This document shows positions 11,942-26,100 of a DNA stretch of 64,000 nt, piece by piece. Both the position numbers and the translations under genes were made by a program. Where the stretch lies: assembly GCA_945643635.1 (NCBI GenBank), contig CALZFC010000009.1:4879501-4943500 (forward strand), read 5' to 3'. The stretch is from Allodiplogaster sudhausi (taxonomy: Eukaryota > Nematoda > Chromadorea > Rhabditida > Diplogasteridae). Position 1 is the stretch's first letter; the number at the start of each line of letters is the position of its first letter. A model generated the notes under the pieces. That model had not been told where the DNA came from. It saw only the letters and a program-made list of their open reading frames with translations, and made no database searches.

Positions 11942-14900
11942 TCTTTCTTCTCCCAAAATATCCTTCCCTATTTAGCGCCGGCGAAGAAGAAGACTCGCCG
12001 GAAACGAGTGCCATCTCAGCCTCGGCCTGAGGGCCAGCAGCTGCCTGCGCTGCTCTCGGCCATCAGCCACCGCTCCTCTCCCACCAACTGCCTCGCCAAG
12101 GCCAAGTCCAAGTCCAGTGTCCATCTTCAGCAGAGAGCGCACTCTCCGAGTGCGACCGGGCCACGATGTCAGCAGATTCTGTTTAAATTCATAGCCACGC
12201 CTCAAAAGTAAATAAGCGCCTTTTCAGATGGTTATCTTGGTGACAATTGAAGTGATTCAAGATCAAAAATATTTACATGTATTCCAATTTCAGCGCCACT
12301 CTTCCAAGATTCATCGTCCTCAGAGAACTCGAGCAAGTCGATGTACTCGATCCGGTTGCATGACCAGATATCAGCGATGCGGAATGGTGGTAATCATGTC
12401 ATTTCTCATTGATTCAAAAAATGCACTTCCTAACTGAATAATGTATATCGAATGATTGATAATATATATATATATATATATATAATTAGATTAACATAAA
12501 TTCTTTGGGGACATTTTTGATTTAATTTCCCTGAGAAATCATCGCGGAAGTAGACATTGATTCCACCCTCCCACATGCCCTTCTTGTGGCCTTCATGTCC
12601 ATCTTCTGTCATATTTCTGGACATTCATCAGCTTCCTTCCGTGTTTACCAGCATCTTTTCCATCTGGTCACGAGCCTTAAACATGTATGAGCTGCTAGAC
12701 ACACGCGATTGCATTCGTAGTACGGGATAAGGCATTTAGAAATACTGCTGCTACTCCGCCATCACTGCCGCCCCCTCTCGTCCTCCCTAATGACGCGCCA
12801 ATTCGAACCACAACTTCTTGATATCACGCATAGACCTATGTTGCTGTACTGCAGCTGAAGCATGCGACTGCACAATTCCATATCCCTTCTAATTCGATAG
12901 ACTCACTAAAACACATTGCTATACAATGGAAGATATTACATAATTTTTCTATTGTGTTTTTTCAAAGACAACATGAATAAATTCCCAACAACACAAAACA
13001 TAAAGATTTTTTTCACATTCAGCTCGCACGTTCGGGCATGTTGGAATGCGGCCAAACGGGCGGTTGATTCGATCGCCGGAGGAGCGCGCGGAAGTCGAAG
13101 CGGAGAGCGCGGAGGCCGCTGAGGACTCTGCGAGGGTGCGCGCCAGTCAGGCGGCCTTCCTCGCTGCCCCAAGCGCGCTGGAACGTGCCGCGTCTGCGAA
13201 CGATGTCCGCGGCGGCGAGAGCAATTCATTGGCGCCAGTGCCTGCCGCCGCTCGCGTCGCGCACGGCGCCATCGTCGGCAGAGGCAGCGGAGTCGCTCTC
13301 CTCCCGCCACTTCGGCCAGAGTTCACCTCGCGCAGTCTCAACGCACTCCGAGAGACAGCTGAACAGGCGACGCAGACTGTGGTCAGTCGCGTAGAGTTAT
13401 CAGCTTTTCGTTTCTCCTTCTCATTTATTAGCTTAAATTGGCTTCGAAAAGTTAATCCTTCTTCTCTCTTTCTAGTGCACGTTGTGTGACTAATCCATGC
13501 GAGCAAAAATGTAACCGAAATAAGGATGAATCCTGATCGATTGAGAATGAGAGATGTTGCCCGCCATGTGCGGCTTCCACTAATCGCCTTTCTTACTCGG
13601 GTTCAATTCTCCAACAAAAAAACAGGCTTCTCAATGACGTGGAAGAGCCAACATTTCCTTGGAATAATACGAATGCGCAGACATCGAAGCTAATTTTTAA
13701 TGCAGAATTATTATTTTCTCCCATAATCAACCTTGCACAAGATTTCTATTTTTATGGCTACTGCGGAGAGGACTCTCAGAGAGTGATATAGTCGCATATT
13801 AGTAGATGTCGCCGGAGGCAGAAATGGAAGGAATGGTGGCAGTGAAAGAGGCTAATGCGAGTCTCAGAGAGGCAGATATTAATTCTCGGAATCACCAATC
13901 TCCCATTTTCCGAATCCATGTCCATGGTGCTTTCACTGCTTTTGCCATTACTATATTACATGGTATCCTCGTAGACACCTTGATTACCATCTTCTCACAA
14001 CATATTCGCTGCTCTTTCCTTCTCTCTCTGCTATCCCCTCTCGCTCCTCTCCTCTATCTCTTCTTTTTGCAGCTTCTCTCTGCCGTCGCGAGTGTGGAGT
14101 ATGTGAATGCTCGCACGACGCAGACCGTGCACGGAGCGAGAGACGTCGACGCCGCGAAGGTCGAGGCGTCCGTGCAGGCGAAGAATGCGAATCGTCGTCG
14201 CTCGGACACCACGGCCTACACCACGATGCGCACCACTTCCGCTGGCGGCGGCGACGTGAGTGGTGAAACGAGCGTGTCGGCCAAAACTGACCGAGTAAGA
14301 ACGCGAGAGCTTATCTCCTGTATAATTAAGCATTTGTGCTTGTCCCAGCTTGTCTTTGATCCTTCCTTCCTCCCCCACTTACAATTAGCCTCTCGGTTAC
14401 AATATCATGGTTCTGAGACATATTTGTTACCATTTAACAGTGACGGATTATCCATACGCATATCAGCTAATTGCATAATCCCAACACCGAAAGCGAAGAC
14501 GGGCGGAGGTGGGAAGATCGCAAGGATTAGTGCCTAAGTATAGCGGATATTCCTGGCTCAAGGATATTATGATAGCGAGTGCGAGGACAGCACGAAAGAA
14601 CAATGTCCGGCTTAAACTATGCGCACAACTGCACATACTAAGATTGTCATTCTTTTTAGCCTCTAACTTAGTTTATCTTAGACTCAAAAATTCTGTTTGT
14701 TCTTTTGCCTAAAATATCTCCTCTTTCTTGTTCCTTTTTAAATCATTTCGCTAAGTTACTCTCTCTCTCTCATTCTCTCTCTCCCTTTCTCAATTCTCTG
14801 TTCTTTAGTGGGAAGAGCGCGAAGCTCTTCTTGATATCATCGAGGACGCGTTGGATGAAACCATCGATCGATACTCGCGTCTGCGCACGAATCAGATCAT

Positions 14901-15210
14901 TGCGAGAAGTGCACGCAAGCAGGTCAGAGAAAAGAAAAATCCTTTTGAATTCCAAATAGAGAAAGCATATTCACATCAAAGCATTTCAAGCTGTGTATTA
15001 TTAGAACTAAGATATAGTTTTCAATCGGTAAAGGAAATGCCAGTGAAAGTGGTGTACGGAAATCCGCTTCTCCAGGCCGAAATATGGCGGGACGCAAAGG
15101 ACTTTATCACTTCGCATTTGCTGCCACAGAGCATCGAACTGGCCAATCGAAGCAGAAGAAGGAAGCAGACTGCGGCCGAGATTGTAGGCAACATCAAGAT
15201 CTATCCATGA
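10950..15210 (+). CDS. Unrecognised 453-aa basic protein, nine exons
   Basis: Exons are 10950-11074 (the exon body opens at an acceptor at 10911), 11151-11246, 11540-11601, 11976-12167, 12294-12389, 13023-13381, 14073-14255, 14809-14922 and 15076-15210. All eight junctions keep the frame, and third codon positions are GC-rich. The donor after 11246 is AACAG|GCGAGT; only a GC-AG intron keeps the frame. In order the protein shows a Pro-rich N-terminus, a basic patch (APAKKKTRRKR), a Ser-rich stretch (LFQDSSSSENSSKSMYS), an Ala/Glu-rich helical region (SPEERAEVEAESAEAAED), and a C-terminal helix bundle (WEEREALLDIIEDALDE, then HLLPQSIELANRSRRRK), ending IVGNIKIYP. No signal peptide or membrane span is seen, so it is probably intracellular. 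I do not recognise the family. The start ATG is the first in frame after the acceptor. Confidence 0.75.
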
Positions 15211-18200
15211 GAACTCTCTTCACCCTTCCTACAATCCAAGGCCTTCTTCCTGACCATGAGATGTTTCGCTAGACTTTTAAGCAACTAACACTGCTATGCA
15301 CAGGTCTTGAAAACACAGAATGAGCTATCCATATGAAGTGATGGAGATTTTCGCAGGCAAGAAAGGGAGAGTGAGAGACAGCGTGAGAGTGAGCGAGAGA
15401 AGAAGACAGAGAGATATATGTCTTTTATCCATTCAAATTGCTCAAAATGCTGCACGACAGGCCCTCCTCACCCTGAATCTACTATCATTCCTGTGACTTC
15501 ATGACCTTTCTTTGCACATCACTCTCCTACTCCTTGAGCAGCATCGAAATGATAGTTTTTGCTGTTGACGAACACTCAACATGTTGTAAATGGTACATAT
15601 TAATCATGTGAACTGTGGATGCACACACGTCTTCTTCTTTCTCGTTCTTTCACTTCGTATTTCCTCATTCCACACAAACGGCACAAAAGAATCAGGTGCT
15701 TTTAAAATGCTTCTATTCATATACGTATTAGAAAAGAATCACCGGGAGGAGATTATTATTCGTATTAAGGATTTTAGTTCAACTTCTCACTTCTTCCTTG
15801 TTATACACGCTGAATGACTTCATATAATATGAAATGTAGGATCATTGCTCTTGAAATAATTGCTTGTTGTTTAAGAATTGATATTTTCGCCTGTATTACC
15901 CTAATTTGAGCTATATTTCCTTAACTGTAAGCCCCTCTTCCTCTCACTTCTGTGTCTTAGCTAACTGCAACAAGTGCACGGCACTTTTGGTGTGCTCATT
16001 TGACGAGAACTCAAGCAACGTATCTCAAGCAGAATCTCCCCTTCTTTTCTCGGGCGCTCTCCAGTGCCGCGAACAGCAATAAAAAGACGGAATAATCCGC
16101 AATAAAAAAGCTACTCCACTTTTCGCAAGTTCCGCTTTAGAAACAATAATGTCTGAAAGCAGAAAATAGAGCGCGAAAAGCAGAATGTCGATTCTTCACA
16201 TGATACCTTAATTTTGTTGTTTCAGTACGTACACATTCTTTTACGCACTTTGTTCAAAAACAAGTCACGTTGAACAACGCAACTAACATCATTGTTGTGC
16301 ATTCGACGAGAGGGACGAATACTTCGAAACCGGAGATGGAAACTGTTCTGAGAGAAATAGAAAGAGATAGAGAGAGAGAGCGAGAGAGAGAGAGAGGGAG
16401 AGAGAAGGAGAAAGAGGGGGAGAGTGTGCACAGAGAATACATCAATCATGTCATAACAACTTCAAGTAAGGCGCTTCATTAGGCATCGAGCACTGAGAAT
16501 AAAGAAAAAATATCTTGTCGCAGAAATTAGAAACGAGAACACTTCACAACCAAGCAAGGGAGACAAGAAAACGTTCGTACAAAAACGGTGTAGACTATAT
16601 ATAACTTGGATGGAATCACGATTGGGGATACAAGTAGACGAGTGAATGCATGAGTGGTGAGAGACGAAGAGACATGTTCGATGGTGGAAAGGGCGAGAGA
16701 AGAAGGAAACGACAGAGAAGATGACTGACAAGGAGACATCACATATAAGGCGACTATAACTTGATGCGGGTATTCGAAATAAGAGAGAGAACGAGACAGA
16801 AAGTTGAAATGCCCGGGGAGCAGCGACAAATGGCAACAGAGAGCGCAGCGCCGCAGATTCTCGAGGTATCTCGGCATAGGAAGAAATCCTAACGAAGTCG
16901 ATCGGCGAGACATCATAAACACTTGAAGAATGAGTCAGATATCAACGTTGCACTAAATAATGTAACATAATAGTTTCAAGTACATATCTTTTTTAAAGGG
17001 AGTAAAATATATCTACAACAGTGCAGCCTCTTGTACATCAGTTTGGCAAAAACAAGAAAACAAGTCTAAACACCCAGCAAATATCCAACGTTCAATCTTT
17101 TTTTGGTTTTATCATCGCCATTTTAGCTAATTTAACTATCTTTTTTCCAATGTTTTTGTTTGCCGAACTAGATCTAAAAGCTTTCTCTGCACCGTGCAAC
17201 TACATTTCGGCTTGTCTTGCTAAGATGTACGAGTCGAACCACCAACTGAGAAACAGCACCAACTCGGCCACGCGCACATTGTCAGAGACAGAATGGAACA
17301 CAAGGGAGAAGAACCATTTGGTGAGGGTCGCAATTAGAATGGGTCACTCTATGCATACACATGTACATATGTAATATAAGTTCGTAGCCACCATCTCGGC
17401 TGGTGCTGCAATGAGCTTGTAGGAGGGTTGAGGAAGTCGGTTCAAAAGTGTGAAAGTTCGATAGGGTGGATGATGGTGTGAGCCCGCATTGAAAGAAGGA
17501 GGGAAAGGGATGCGCGAGATAGAGGTCGTAAAACAATGTGGAAAGGTACGAACTGAATCCGCAAAAATATGAAATGTTACTCAATTTACAGAAATAGTTT
17601 TACAAATTTATTTATTCCGATGTTTTTATGGGGCTCCCCATCTCTCGTACCTTTCCAAATGTTCACCGGCTTTGGGGTTGGTGGTAGAGAGTTGGTCTTT
17701 TGTTATACAGTACTATTAGAAAACTGCAAAATAAAGTTGTAGTAAGACATTGAATCTTCAAAAAAAACCCATGCAACATTTACGAAGTTGCTGAAAAGTA
17801 CATGACTATGCTTATATCTATCACATAACAAACAATCTTCTACTCTACACCTGAAAAAGGGGCGCATATTCTAAAGAAAAATGTATTAAAATGTCTACAA
17901 GTTGTTAGTCAGATGGTGGTATCTGAATGAAGAATCTCAAAACAGTAGAATGGAACAAAATGCGAACACACACACACAAACACACAAAAATACCCAATCA
18001 TGAATCCGCACAGTGCCCGTGACACGCCGAGTGCGTCACAGAAGAGAAGAGAGAAAGAGAAAGGAAAGAGAGGTGTAGGCATAGTGAAAGTAGTAGTAGA
18101 GAAAGAGATGGAGCATACATACATATTAAAGTGGGAAGGGAACTTATACGGTATGTACACGCACAGCTTCTTGTATCATTGGAGATATAGAATGGGATAA

Positions 18201-18276
18201 GACGAGCTAGAACAGAGGCAGATAAGTTGAACAAGAAACAACAAGTGGAGTGTCGCGCAGCCGAGAACAGCCGGCT
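15211..18276. other. Intergenic region between two convergent genes
   Basis: This stretch holds the 3' ends of the unknown plus-strand gene and the minus-strand CK1 gene. Plus-strand AATAAA occurs near 16,079 and 16,109. A minus-strand AATAAA (TTTATT on +) lies near 17,608. GA repeats lie at about 16,360-16,420. No coding exon is supported. Confidence 0.5.
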
Positions 18277-21039
18277 TTACTCGAGCAGCAGCCTCGGCGG
18301 CGCGCCCAAGTTGCCGCCAGCGGCCGCCGTCTGCACGACTCCGGCAAGCGCAGCCGCGGCCGGAGTTTGCCCCATCGCCGGTCGTTTTGCCGTCCTGGCC
18401 AATATTATGCTCATTTATGGAAAAAGGCATATTTACTTTCATACTTTCATTTTCCGAAAAGTAGCGTTTCTCAATAGCAATAATGCGCGAATAAACACAG
18501 CTAACTTGAGTAAGTTCCAGTCGAAGATGTAGTCGTAGCAGAAGCTTTGTCGATGGAAGAGATTCCGGAAGAGCTGCCTGAGATGCGAGTAGTCGGGCAC
18601 CTCCTCGAAGCCGAGGCCGCGACAATACTTCAGGTACTGCGCGAATGCTTCTGCAAAGCAGATCTACCGTCCTCCTTCAGGGACATTGGGTGCGGTCTCC
18701 CTGGCTCACTTTTCATTAAAGAAAATAAAAGGTTTTTTAACAACTGTTAAGGAAGGAACATAATATTTTCGCTGATTAGTATCAAAAGCAGAAATGTGAT
18801 TTGAGTGATCTCTCTCAAACGAACCCGGATGGCCGACACATAGTTCCTCGACGGACGTGGAGATCTTTCTCTCGCTAATCTTGTCGTACTTCTGCCGCTT
18901 CGTCGCCGCCTTCAGCCCCTGCCAAGGCAGCGTTCCCCGATTGAAGTACATCAGGACGTAGCCGAGCGACTCGATGTCGTCCCTTCTGCTCTGCTCTGAA
19001 AACGAAACCAAATCGATTCATCACTAATATTAGCTGTATTTAAATTTGAACTTATAATGTATTATTAATGCAGATTATGTTCGATCGCTTTCACTAAACG
19101 ATCGAACTTGAAAGGTTGCCGAAAAAGTATCGGATCCTAACATGACTGTAAAATACAGTAGTAAAAGTGCTTCGTACCTATGCCTCGATGGGTATTGACG
19201 GAGGCGTATCGTGCTGTGCCCGTGAGATTCTTGTTCTCCCTGTACGGAATGTGCTGGTGGGTCGTCGCGTCGCGGAATCTTTTCGCGAGGCCAAAATCAA
19301 TAATCTGAAAATCAAACTCCATAAATTAATTTTTTTTTTTCAAAAATAGCTTTCTGCTTGAAGAGCCTATGCTGTTATTATGGCATTTTGTTGTGCCTTT
19401 GTTGTTCATATAGTGTTTGCTCTAAACATTATTACGAAATAAAGTGGAAAGAGTGTGTCAAAAGTGAAGATTTTTCATATGTGACCTTGAAGTGCTTACC
19501 ACTTAGCTAATTAACTTCCAAGTGGATAGGAACTCATCGAGTGTGAGTAATTCGCGGAACTTCTTTGACTAGGCGCCGTAGTAAACGGCTTAACTCTAAT
19601 CCCTTTCCGCCTTGTAGAATACAAACAGCTATTGGTTTAATGCAGAACACTCATTCTACCAGGCAAGGGAGTCCTTCAATATTGGCTGCGTGCTAATGCG
19701 GAGAACCATTCAGCATTCAGCCGCCGCCTCCGCAACTCCCTAACCCCCCCCCCCCCTCCCCCACTCCACTCCATCACTTTCTTTGAATGGTTCTTCATCC
19801 GGCAAACACCTTTTAAAGCGATATGCATTAACCATATTAAGATGAAGAAAGCAAGCTGCATAAGGAAAGGAAATGGTTAAAAAGTAGAAAACATCTAAAA
19901 GCTCTTTGAATAAGCAACGTACATAGACTAGATTGCCCTTCTTCCCAAGGCCCATTAGGAAGTTGTCCGGTTTGATGTCTCGATGAATGTAGTTGTGGGC
20001 GTGGATATGCTCGATCCGAGAGAGCTGCAAGTTATGAGAGATTAGGGAACCAGACAGAGAGATAAGGTCAGACAGAGAGAGTGACTGCGATAGGGCAAAA
20101 GATTGAACTTTAGAATGTGAAGGTAAGGCCGTAAGAATTTTGTGATTGAATTGGCGATAATTATCTTTGAGTTTTCCTTTCAATGAAAAGAATAAAATAA
20201 AGATCGCAGCTTTGCTTCACTTTGCAAGTAGATATTTCGATCGACCATAAATCGAAGATACAAGTAACCATTTGGTCGGCCAGCAACAGCACAGTTTTGA
20301 GCGTGAAGCGTCGTTGGCAGAAGTTGAAGAGGTCCTCGAGGGAAGGGCCGAGCAGCTCCATGACCATGACGTTGTACTCGCCCTCGTAGCCGCACCACTT
20401 GACCTGCATCAACTCAGACCTCCATCATCTGCCTCCTCCTTAACACGATATACACGACAGCATTGATTTGGAAAAGAGTTGAACACAGAAAGTAAAGATG
20501 ATTATAATCTGTCTATCTTTACCAAATAGATCAAGTTATTAAATGTTACAATTAAAGTTAATATGTACAAACCTGCGGAATGCCGACGCCTCCCTGCATG
20601 ATCTTGTAGAGCCGCACCTCGATGTGCAGCTGCGGATGCTTCGTTTTGATGCATTCCAACTTCACCGCGACCTCCTCGTTCGTGTGCACATTCTGGCCTG
20701 AAAAGAAGTCATACTCTGCCAGCCATCTCATGGTCAGCAGCCAATTTTACTCGTCATTCCCCTCTGCGCTGTTCGCTTCTATATGGCTACAACTTTGGTC
20801 ACAATTTCACTCCGACTACTCACCATTAATCACATGAAGAGTGACTGGATACGAATTCGTAATAGCACGAACTGGCAGCTAACGAAGCCTACGCCCCCAC
20901 CCTCAGAATGTCTATTCTTGGCCACAACACGAAGCCGTCTAAAAAAGGGAAAGAAGAAACGGGACCGAAAGATGAGGTTGGGGCTTTGTTGAATGTTGAG
21001 TGGAAAATATACGAAAGATGCAAGTTGCGAAAGAGATAC

Positions 21040-21089
<50 letters not shown>

Positions 21090-21521
21090 GTAGAAATGGG
21101 AACGAAGAAGAGATAAAAGACGCCCGAGTAAGAGAGGGTCCGCTCCATTGTTTCGACAATGAAGTCTTGGTCTTTAGCGGATCCCGAGAGAGGATAAGAG
21201 AATGGTAGACGCGGAGAGCATTCTCTCTTCTCAGGTTTCGACCATCATGTCTCCTCGCAGCAGAGAACAAGAGAGTGCACAGAGAAAGAGAGAACTGGCA
21301 AAATCTCTCTAGCTATATATTCAACAAAATTTAGACTTTTTTTAAACTTTTTTAATGCCTTTTCTACTTAAAGATAAAAAAAATTTTCATGAAACGATCT
21401 CGCCAGCAATATATTAAAAAAGCTCGATTGATTAAAAGAGTAAACCTAGATAAATGTCGCCAAACGAGCCGGAGCCGATCTTGCGGCCGAGCCGGAATTT
21501 GCTGCCGACTCGCAGCTCCAT
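18277..21521 (-). CDS. kin-20: Casein kinase 1 delta/epsilon-type Ser/Thr kinase
   Basis: Eight exons in phase: 21521-21446, 20697-20573, 20403-20269, 20024-19923, 19304-19178, 18995-18825, 18650-18506 and 18394-18277. They encode 332 aa. It starts [20 protein letters not shown], the CK1 delta/epsilon N-terminus. Kinase landmarks follow: the glycine loop [11 protein letters not shown], the catalytic Lys in [16 protein letters not shown], the Mg-binding IDFG, the CK1-specific [26 protein letters not shown], and the C-lobe end FDWNLLK. The family phosphorylates PER-type clock and Wnt/developmental-timing proteins in cytoplasm and nucleus. The tail after FDWNLLK is only about 38 residues, Ala/Gly-rich and without Ser, against roughly 120 residues in vertebrate CK1 delta. 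The exon with the ATG opens at an acceptor (TTTGTTTGCAG) six bases upstream, so a 5'-UTR exon or alternative first exon lies further right. A poly-C run (about 19,745-19,756) sits in intron 4. Confidence 0.95.
21050..21086. repeat. (GA)n microsatellite in CK1 intron 1
   Basis: An uninterrupted GA run on the plus strand, read as CT in the sense of the CK1 transcript. Confidence 0.9.
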
Positions 21522-22002
21522 GTTGGCTGCAAACAAATCATATTTAATTGATTTAAAAAAAACCTTAACTTGGTGACAGAGATCACTTGAAAGTGGCGAG
21601 TCTTTTCATCGCTAGAAACACGAATAAATATCCTCTATAAACGGGCGGAATGAATGATGATTATCGATAGTCCGATTGCGCCAATTTCTCCACTGTTTTG
21701 AGCAGCAATAGGCACCCTTTCCACTTCTCCGCTTCCCTCCGAACTGCTTGGAGACCTTGACAGTTGGGAAAGGGGGGGATTGGGCAGAGAAACAAGGAAA
21801 GAAAGATACAATGGGATGGCAGAGATAAGAGATAGGAGAGAGAGCGGGAAAGAGAGGCGCAGAGAAGCAGGCGGAGAATGAGACGCCCTGCCCCCCCATT
21901 TCCCTTGACACATGCGCCGCATATGGGGAGTGAAGGTGAGCAGCACCAAGCCACCGAAGCAGAGACAGGAACTGCGCGAAAACGAAAAGGACAAATGACA
22001 TG

Positions 22003-22052
<50 letters not shown>

Positions 22053-22391
22053 AAGAGAAAGAGAGAGAGAGAAGAGAGAGAAGAGAGAGAGAGAGAGTGA
22101 GAGAGAGAGAGAGTCCAAGCAGAAGAAGTGTGGCAGGATAATAAGAGATTAGGCAATGAGAAGTTAGAAAGGAGGAACAGCAATTGGAAAATAGCGTGTA
22201 GGCGGCATAAGTGTGGGAGAACTAGTAGAAAGTAGTGAAGAAGAGAAACGGAGAGAGAGAATGAGAGAGAGAGGGGAGAAATAGTTAAGAGCACCATGTG
22301 GAGAGATCCGTCGTCCCTAACACCATGCAGCTCCCATCCTGCGTGAGTCAGGCAACTGTCGTTAAAGGCGGCAGCGCTTTAGTGAGAAGCA

Positions 22392-22434
<43 letters not shown>

Positions 22435-23071
22435 ACAAAGAGAGATAAGAGTAAGAAGAGAAATAATGAGACACTCTTTGTCAGAGATGTGAAGCGAGAA
22501 TCTGTAGCTCTCTAAAATAGGAAAAAAATAAACAGGGAAGAGATTGAGATGAGGGAAAAAAGGAGAGGTATCCAATGTGAAGAAGAAAAGAAGAGCGAAC
22601 AATTCTTCACACTTCATTGCATTTGGTTGTTCTGTTGTTGATTCCAGTGTTGTTCATTCATATACAGAGTGATGTGATAAGAGCGGCACCGGCCAGCTGA
22701 CAATTCTGCACCGTATGCAACTCATCTCTTTATCTGCCCTTTTCAGCACGTCATGCCACCCGAGAGAAAGAGAGAGAGAGAGAGCGAGCGAGAGAAAAAG
22801 AGACAGTTCGAGTGAGAGAGAGGACAGAGAGAAAGAGAGAGAGGAGAGAGAGAAAGAGAGAGAGAGAGAAAGAGAGAAAGAGAGAGGAGAGAGAGAGAGA
22901 ATGAAAGAGAACGAACTCGTGAGGAGGCTACCAATCGGCCGGCATGAGAGGGCGCACACACATTCTGATATATACTTGATAATAGGCGCATGATAAGGTC
23001 AGGCTCGACCACCACGCACACCCAATGATGCTGAGGCAGCAAGTTTAGCCAGCGAGGGAAAGTAAGATAAC

Positions 23072-23117
<46 letters not shown>

Positions 23118-26100
23118 GGAAAGAGAGGGAAGGAGAGAAGAAAAGAGAGGGAAGGAGAGAAGGAAAGAGAGAACGCCAACGTACAGGAGAGTACAGAAAA
23201 AGAAAAAAATGGGAAGGCAAGAAACAGAAAGAGAGGTGGCAGTGAATTAGTCATTAGTGTATATATACAAGGGTACCCTTTAGTTATTGATCTAAGGTAA
23301 GTGGAATAAGAAGGAGGAGGAGAACAGTCCGGATAGCCGCGTGTTTGCCTTGCAAGGGAGGGAGGGCATCATGGATGGATTCGTTGGTTTTGGCGCGGCC
23401 AGGACTGACCGACCGGATTAGAATGCGGAAGGAAAACGAGAAAGAGAGAGGTGGAGAGAGAGAGAGAGTAGGAAACGAAGAGACCGATCGGATGTGGGGG
23501 GATCGGAAAGAAAAGCACGCGACATAGGAGAGTCTGCACACAACGAGGATCGCCAAACGAGCATAATGCCTGAGGCCTGGACCTGGTGGGGGGGGGGGCG
23601 GAAAAGAAGAGAGACTTGAGAGGAAAAGGAGACACTGAGAGAGATGACTGAGAACGAGATCGGTGGGTTGAATGAGGCAATGTGCTGATGAGGAAAGGGA
23701 AGTGCGCGAGGAGTAAGCGGAAAGAGAGAGTGTGTGTGGGAGGCGCAGAGACTCAGACAACAAGACTAACTTGGTCGCGGTGGAGGTGGACACCGCACAA
23801 GACGTGATGTTGCGATTGATGGCGAGAGAGCCAGGCTGGCAGAAAGAGAGAGAGAGAGAGGGAAAGCAAGGAAAAAGGAGAGAGAGTGACCACACACAGG
23901 CACACTACTTCCGGCTCGCTCGCCTCTTCTGAAAATGCAACCCTCTCAGAGGAAGGAATCGCACATCCAACTGAGAGGCGATATGAGTAGGAATGAGAGG
24001 GCGGAGAAAGAAGAGAGAGAGAGAGAGAGAGAAAGTGAGAGGTTGAGGAGTTTGAGAGAAAAACGGAGGGATCGGAGGATAGTGGAAATGTTGACAGCGA
24101 TAGTGAAGCATGAATGAAGCCATGAGAGAAAGCGAAGAAGAGGCGCGAGAGGGAAGAGAGAGTGAGAGTGCGAATGAGAGAAAAACAGGAAGAAAATCGT
24201 GAGTGATCGCGTTGAGGAAGTGATGCAATTTCGTTTTTTTAGTGATAAAAATAAGAACAAATCGCTTCTTGAATAGCAAATCAAAATAAGAAAAAAGATA
24301 ACAGATGATGTTTGATCGCTCGAGACAGTGCACACATTTCTCCACAAATAGCATGCTTGCAAAGCAAGGCTCGTAAACATTGCTTCGACTGCAAAACAGT
24401 ACGAGCGAGAGTCATGTCACACCTTATTCCAGTCTCCCACATGTAGTCATCTTCTTTTTTATTACACTACTTTTTCTTCTCATAATTAATTTAATTATGA
24501 CTGTTTTTTATAACAAAAGAAGTCAACTGAGGAAACGAAGTGACAGTCTTTCCATCAATGTATTCCAAGTACACTTGGGACACTTTTGTGCCTTCTTCCA
24601 CTCCGAGAAGGTATCCCATTCCAAGTCTCTTCCCGAACAAGAGTCCGCCTTTCTCATGTCTCATGTCGGGGAAGGGGCTAGTTTGGAATGGTCACTTGGT
24701 CGATCGAACATGCGCGGTCCGAGCCACCTTTCTCTTGCTCCAGTACATCAAAGACTCCGCCCTCTCTTTCTCTGCCAGTCATTATATGCCTCATACTCTA
24801 TGCCACCCTCTCTGTTCCTCATGCTCTCTCTCTCTATCTCTCTCCTTCTGCTCGAGGCGTTGAACACTTCAACTATGAGCTGAACAGAGAGACGACAGCA
24901 CAATGCTTCCCTGCACTCCATTTCGTGCTTAAACCTAAAGGAATACAGTCCGAAACCCCATGCTATGTATGTGGACCATAGTTCAGCAAAGCGAGGTTCA
25001 TACTTAAGAGAGAATTAAAAACCGGGGAATTTAATATATATAAAAAATCCACTCTGAACCGGGTAGGATGAAGCAGTGAGTGGAACACAAACAGAGAACA
25101 ATTGAGCGCCACCCCGATAGGTAAGGTGTGAACATTCGGTGACGTAAAAGAGTGGAATGCAATAGGAAATGCTCGAGGCGGAAAATAAAGAAGGAACTGC
25201 TTCGTTGCACATAGATACGTGGAGGGATTAAAGAGAAGAAAAAGGTCCGTAGCAACAACGAAGAGCAAAGAAAGAGGCTCTTGCATGGAATAATCTTGCG
25301 CTCCATGATGACATTCATCTTTCTCTCCTTTTCAGCTACCTAAACCGAATATAATCTTATTAGAATAATTTGTAGCGATATAATATTTTTCAATGGAATG
25401 TCCTGAATCGGCTAGGAATTGGAGAACGCTGGAAGTGCACTAAATGGACATTCTTCATTGCTTTAGAAGATACATTTTCTGCCAGTTACATATCATAATG
25501 TTGCAAAGACATTCATGACACGTAGATTCAGATGTATTGCTGGTGTTTACACGTTCCACTGTCGTTGTGATAGAGTGCGAGATTGAGAGGGATAGACAGA
25601 GAGAAAAAGAGACTGAGACAGAGAGAGCGAGAGAGAGAGAGAGAGAGAAAGAAAGAAATATCTCGTTGAAGTAATCTTGAAGCAGTAGTGTTGATGAGAA
25701 AGAGTGGGCATGACTTGAACAATGGCGACCTTCCTGCCAGACGGGAGCGGAGGAGGAAATCGCTCTGTCCCAATTCGGCTTTCTGCGTACGCGTGTGTCG
25801 AGGCAGCAGACACACGCTGAAAGGCCGTTCAGTCTGTCTGGTGGAGAGTGAAAGCGGCGCGGAGGAGTGAGAAAGTCAGAAGGCCGACTCTCACTCTCTC
25901 TCCCTCTCTCTTGCTCTCTCTCTAACCCTCTTTCTTTCTCTATCACCATCCCACATTTCTGCTGTCATTTTTTCGGCCGTTACACTTTTCATGTCTCTCA
26001 GCTCTTTTACCCTCTTTCTCCCCTCTTTGTTTCCCTCCCTCGCTCTCTCAATCTCTCTCCCAACTGCTCATTGCTCCCTTAGCATGAGGACGCGCCTCAG

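Noticed and set aside
18277..21521. Tau-tubulin kinase or nematode-expanded CK1-like family
   Set aside because: The N-terminus [20 protein letters not shown], the RYASVNTH block and FDWNLLK are those of CK1 delta/epsilon, not TTBK or divergent worm CK1s.
21635..22297. Long minus-strand open frame rich in Ser-Leu
   Set aside because: It is a direct translation of the CT/GA microsatellite. No splice signals or non-repetitive conserved sequence support it.
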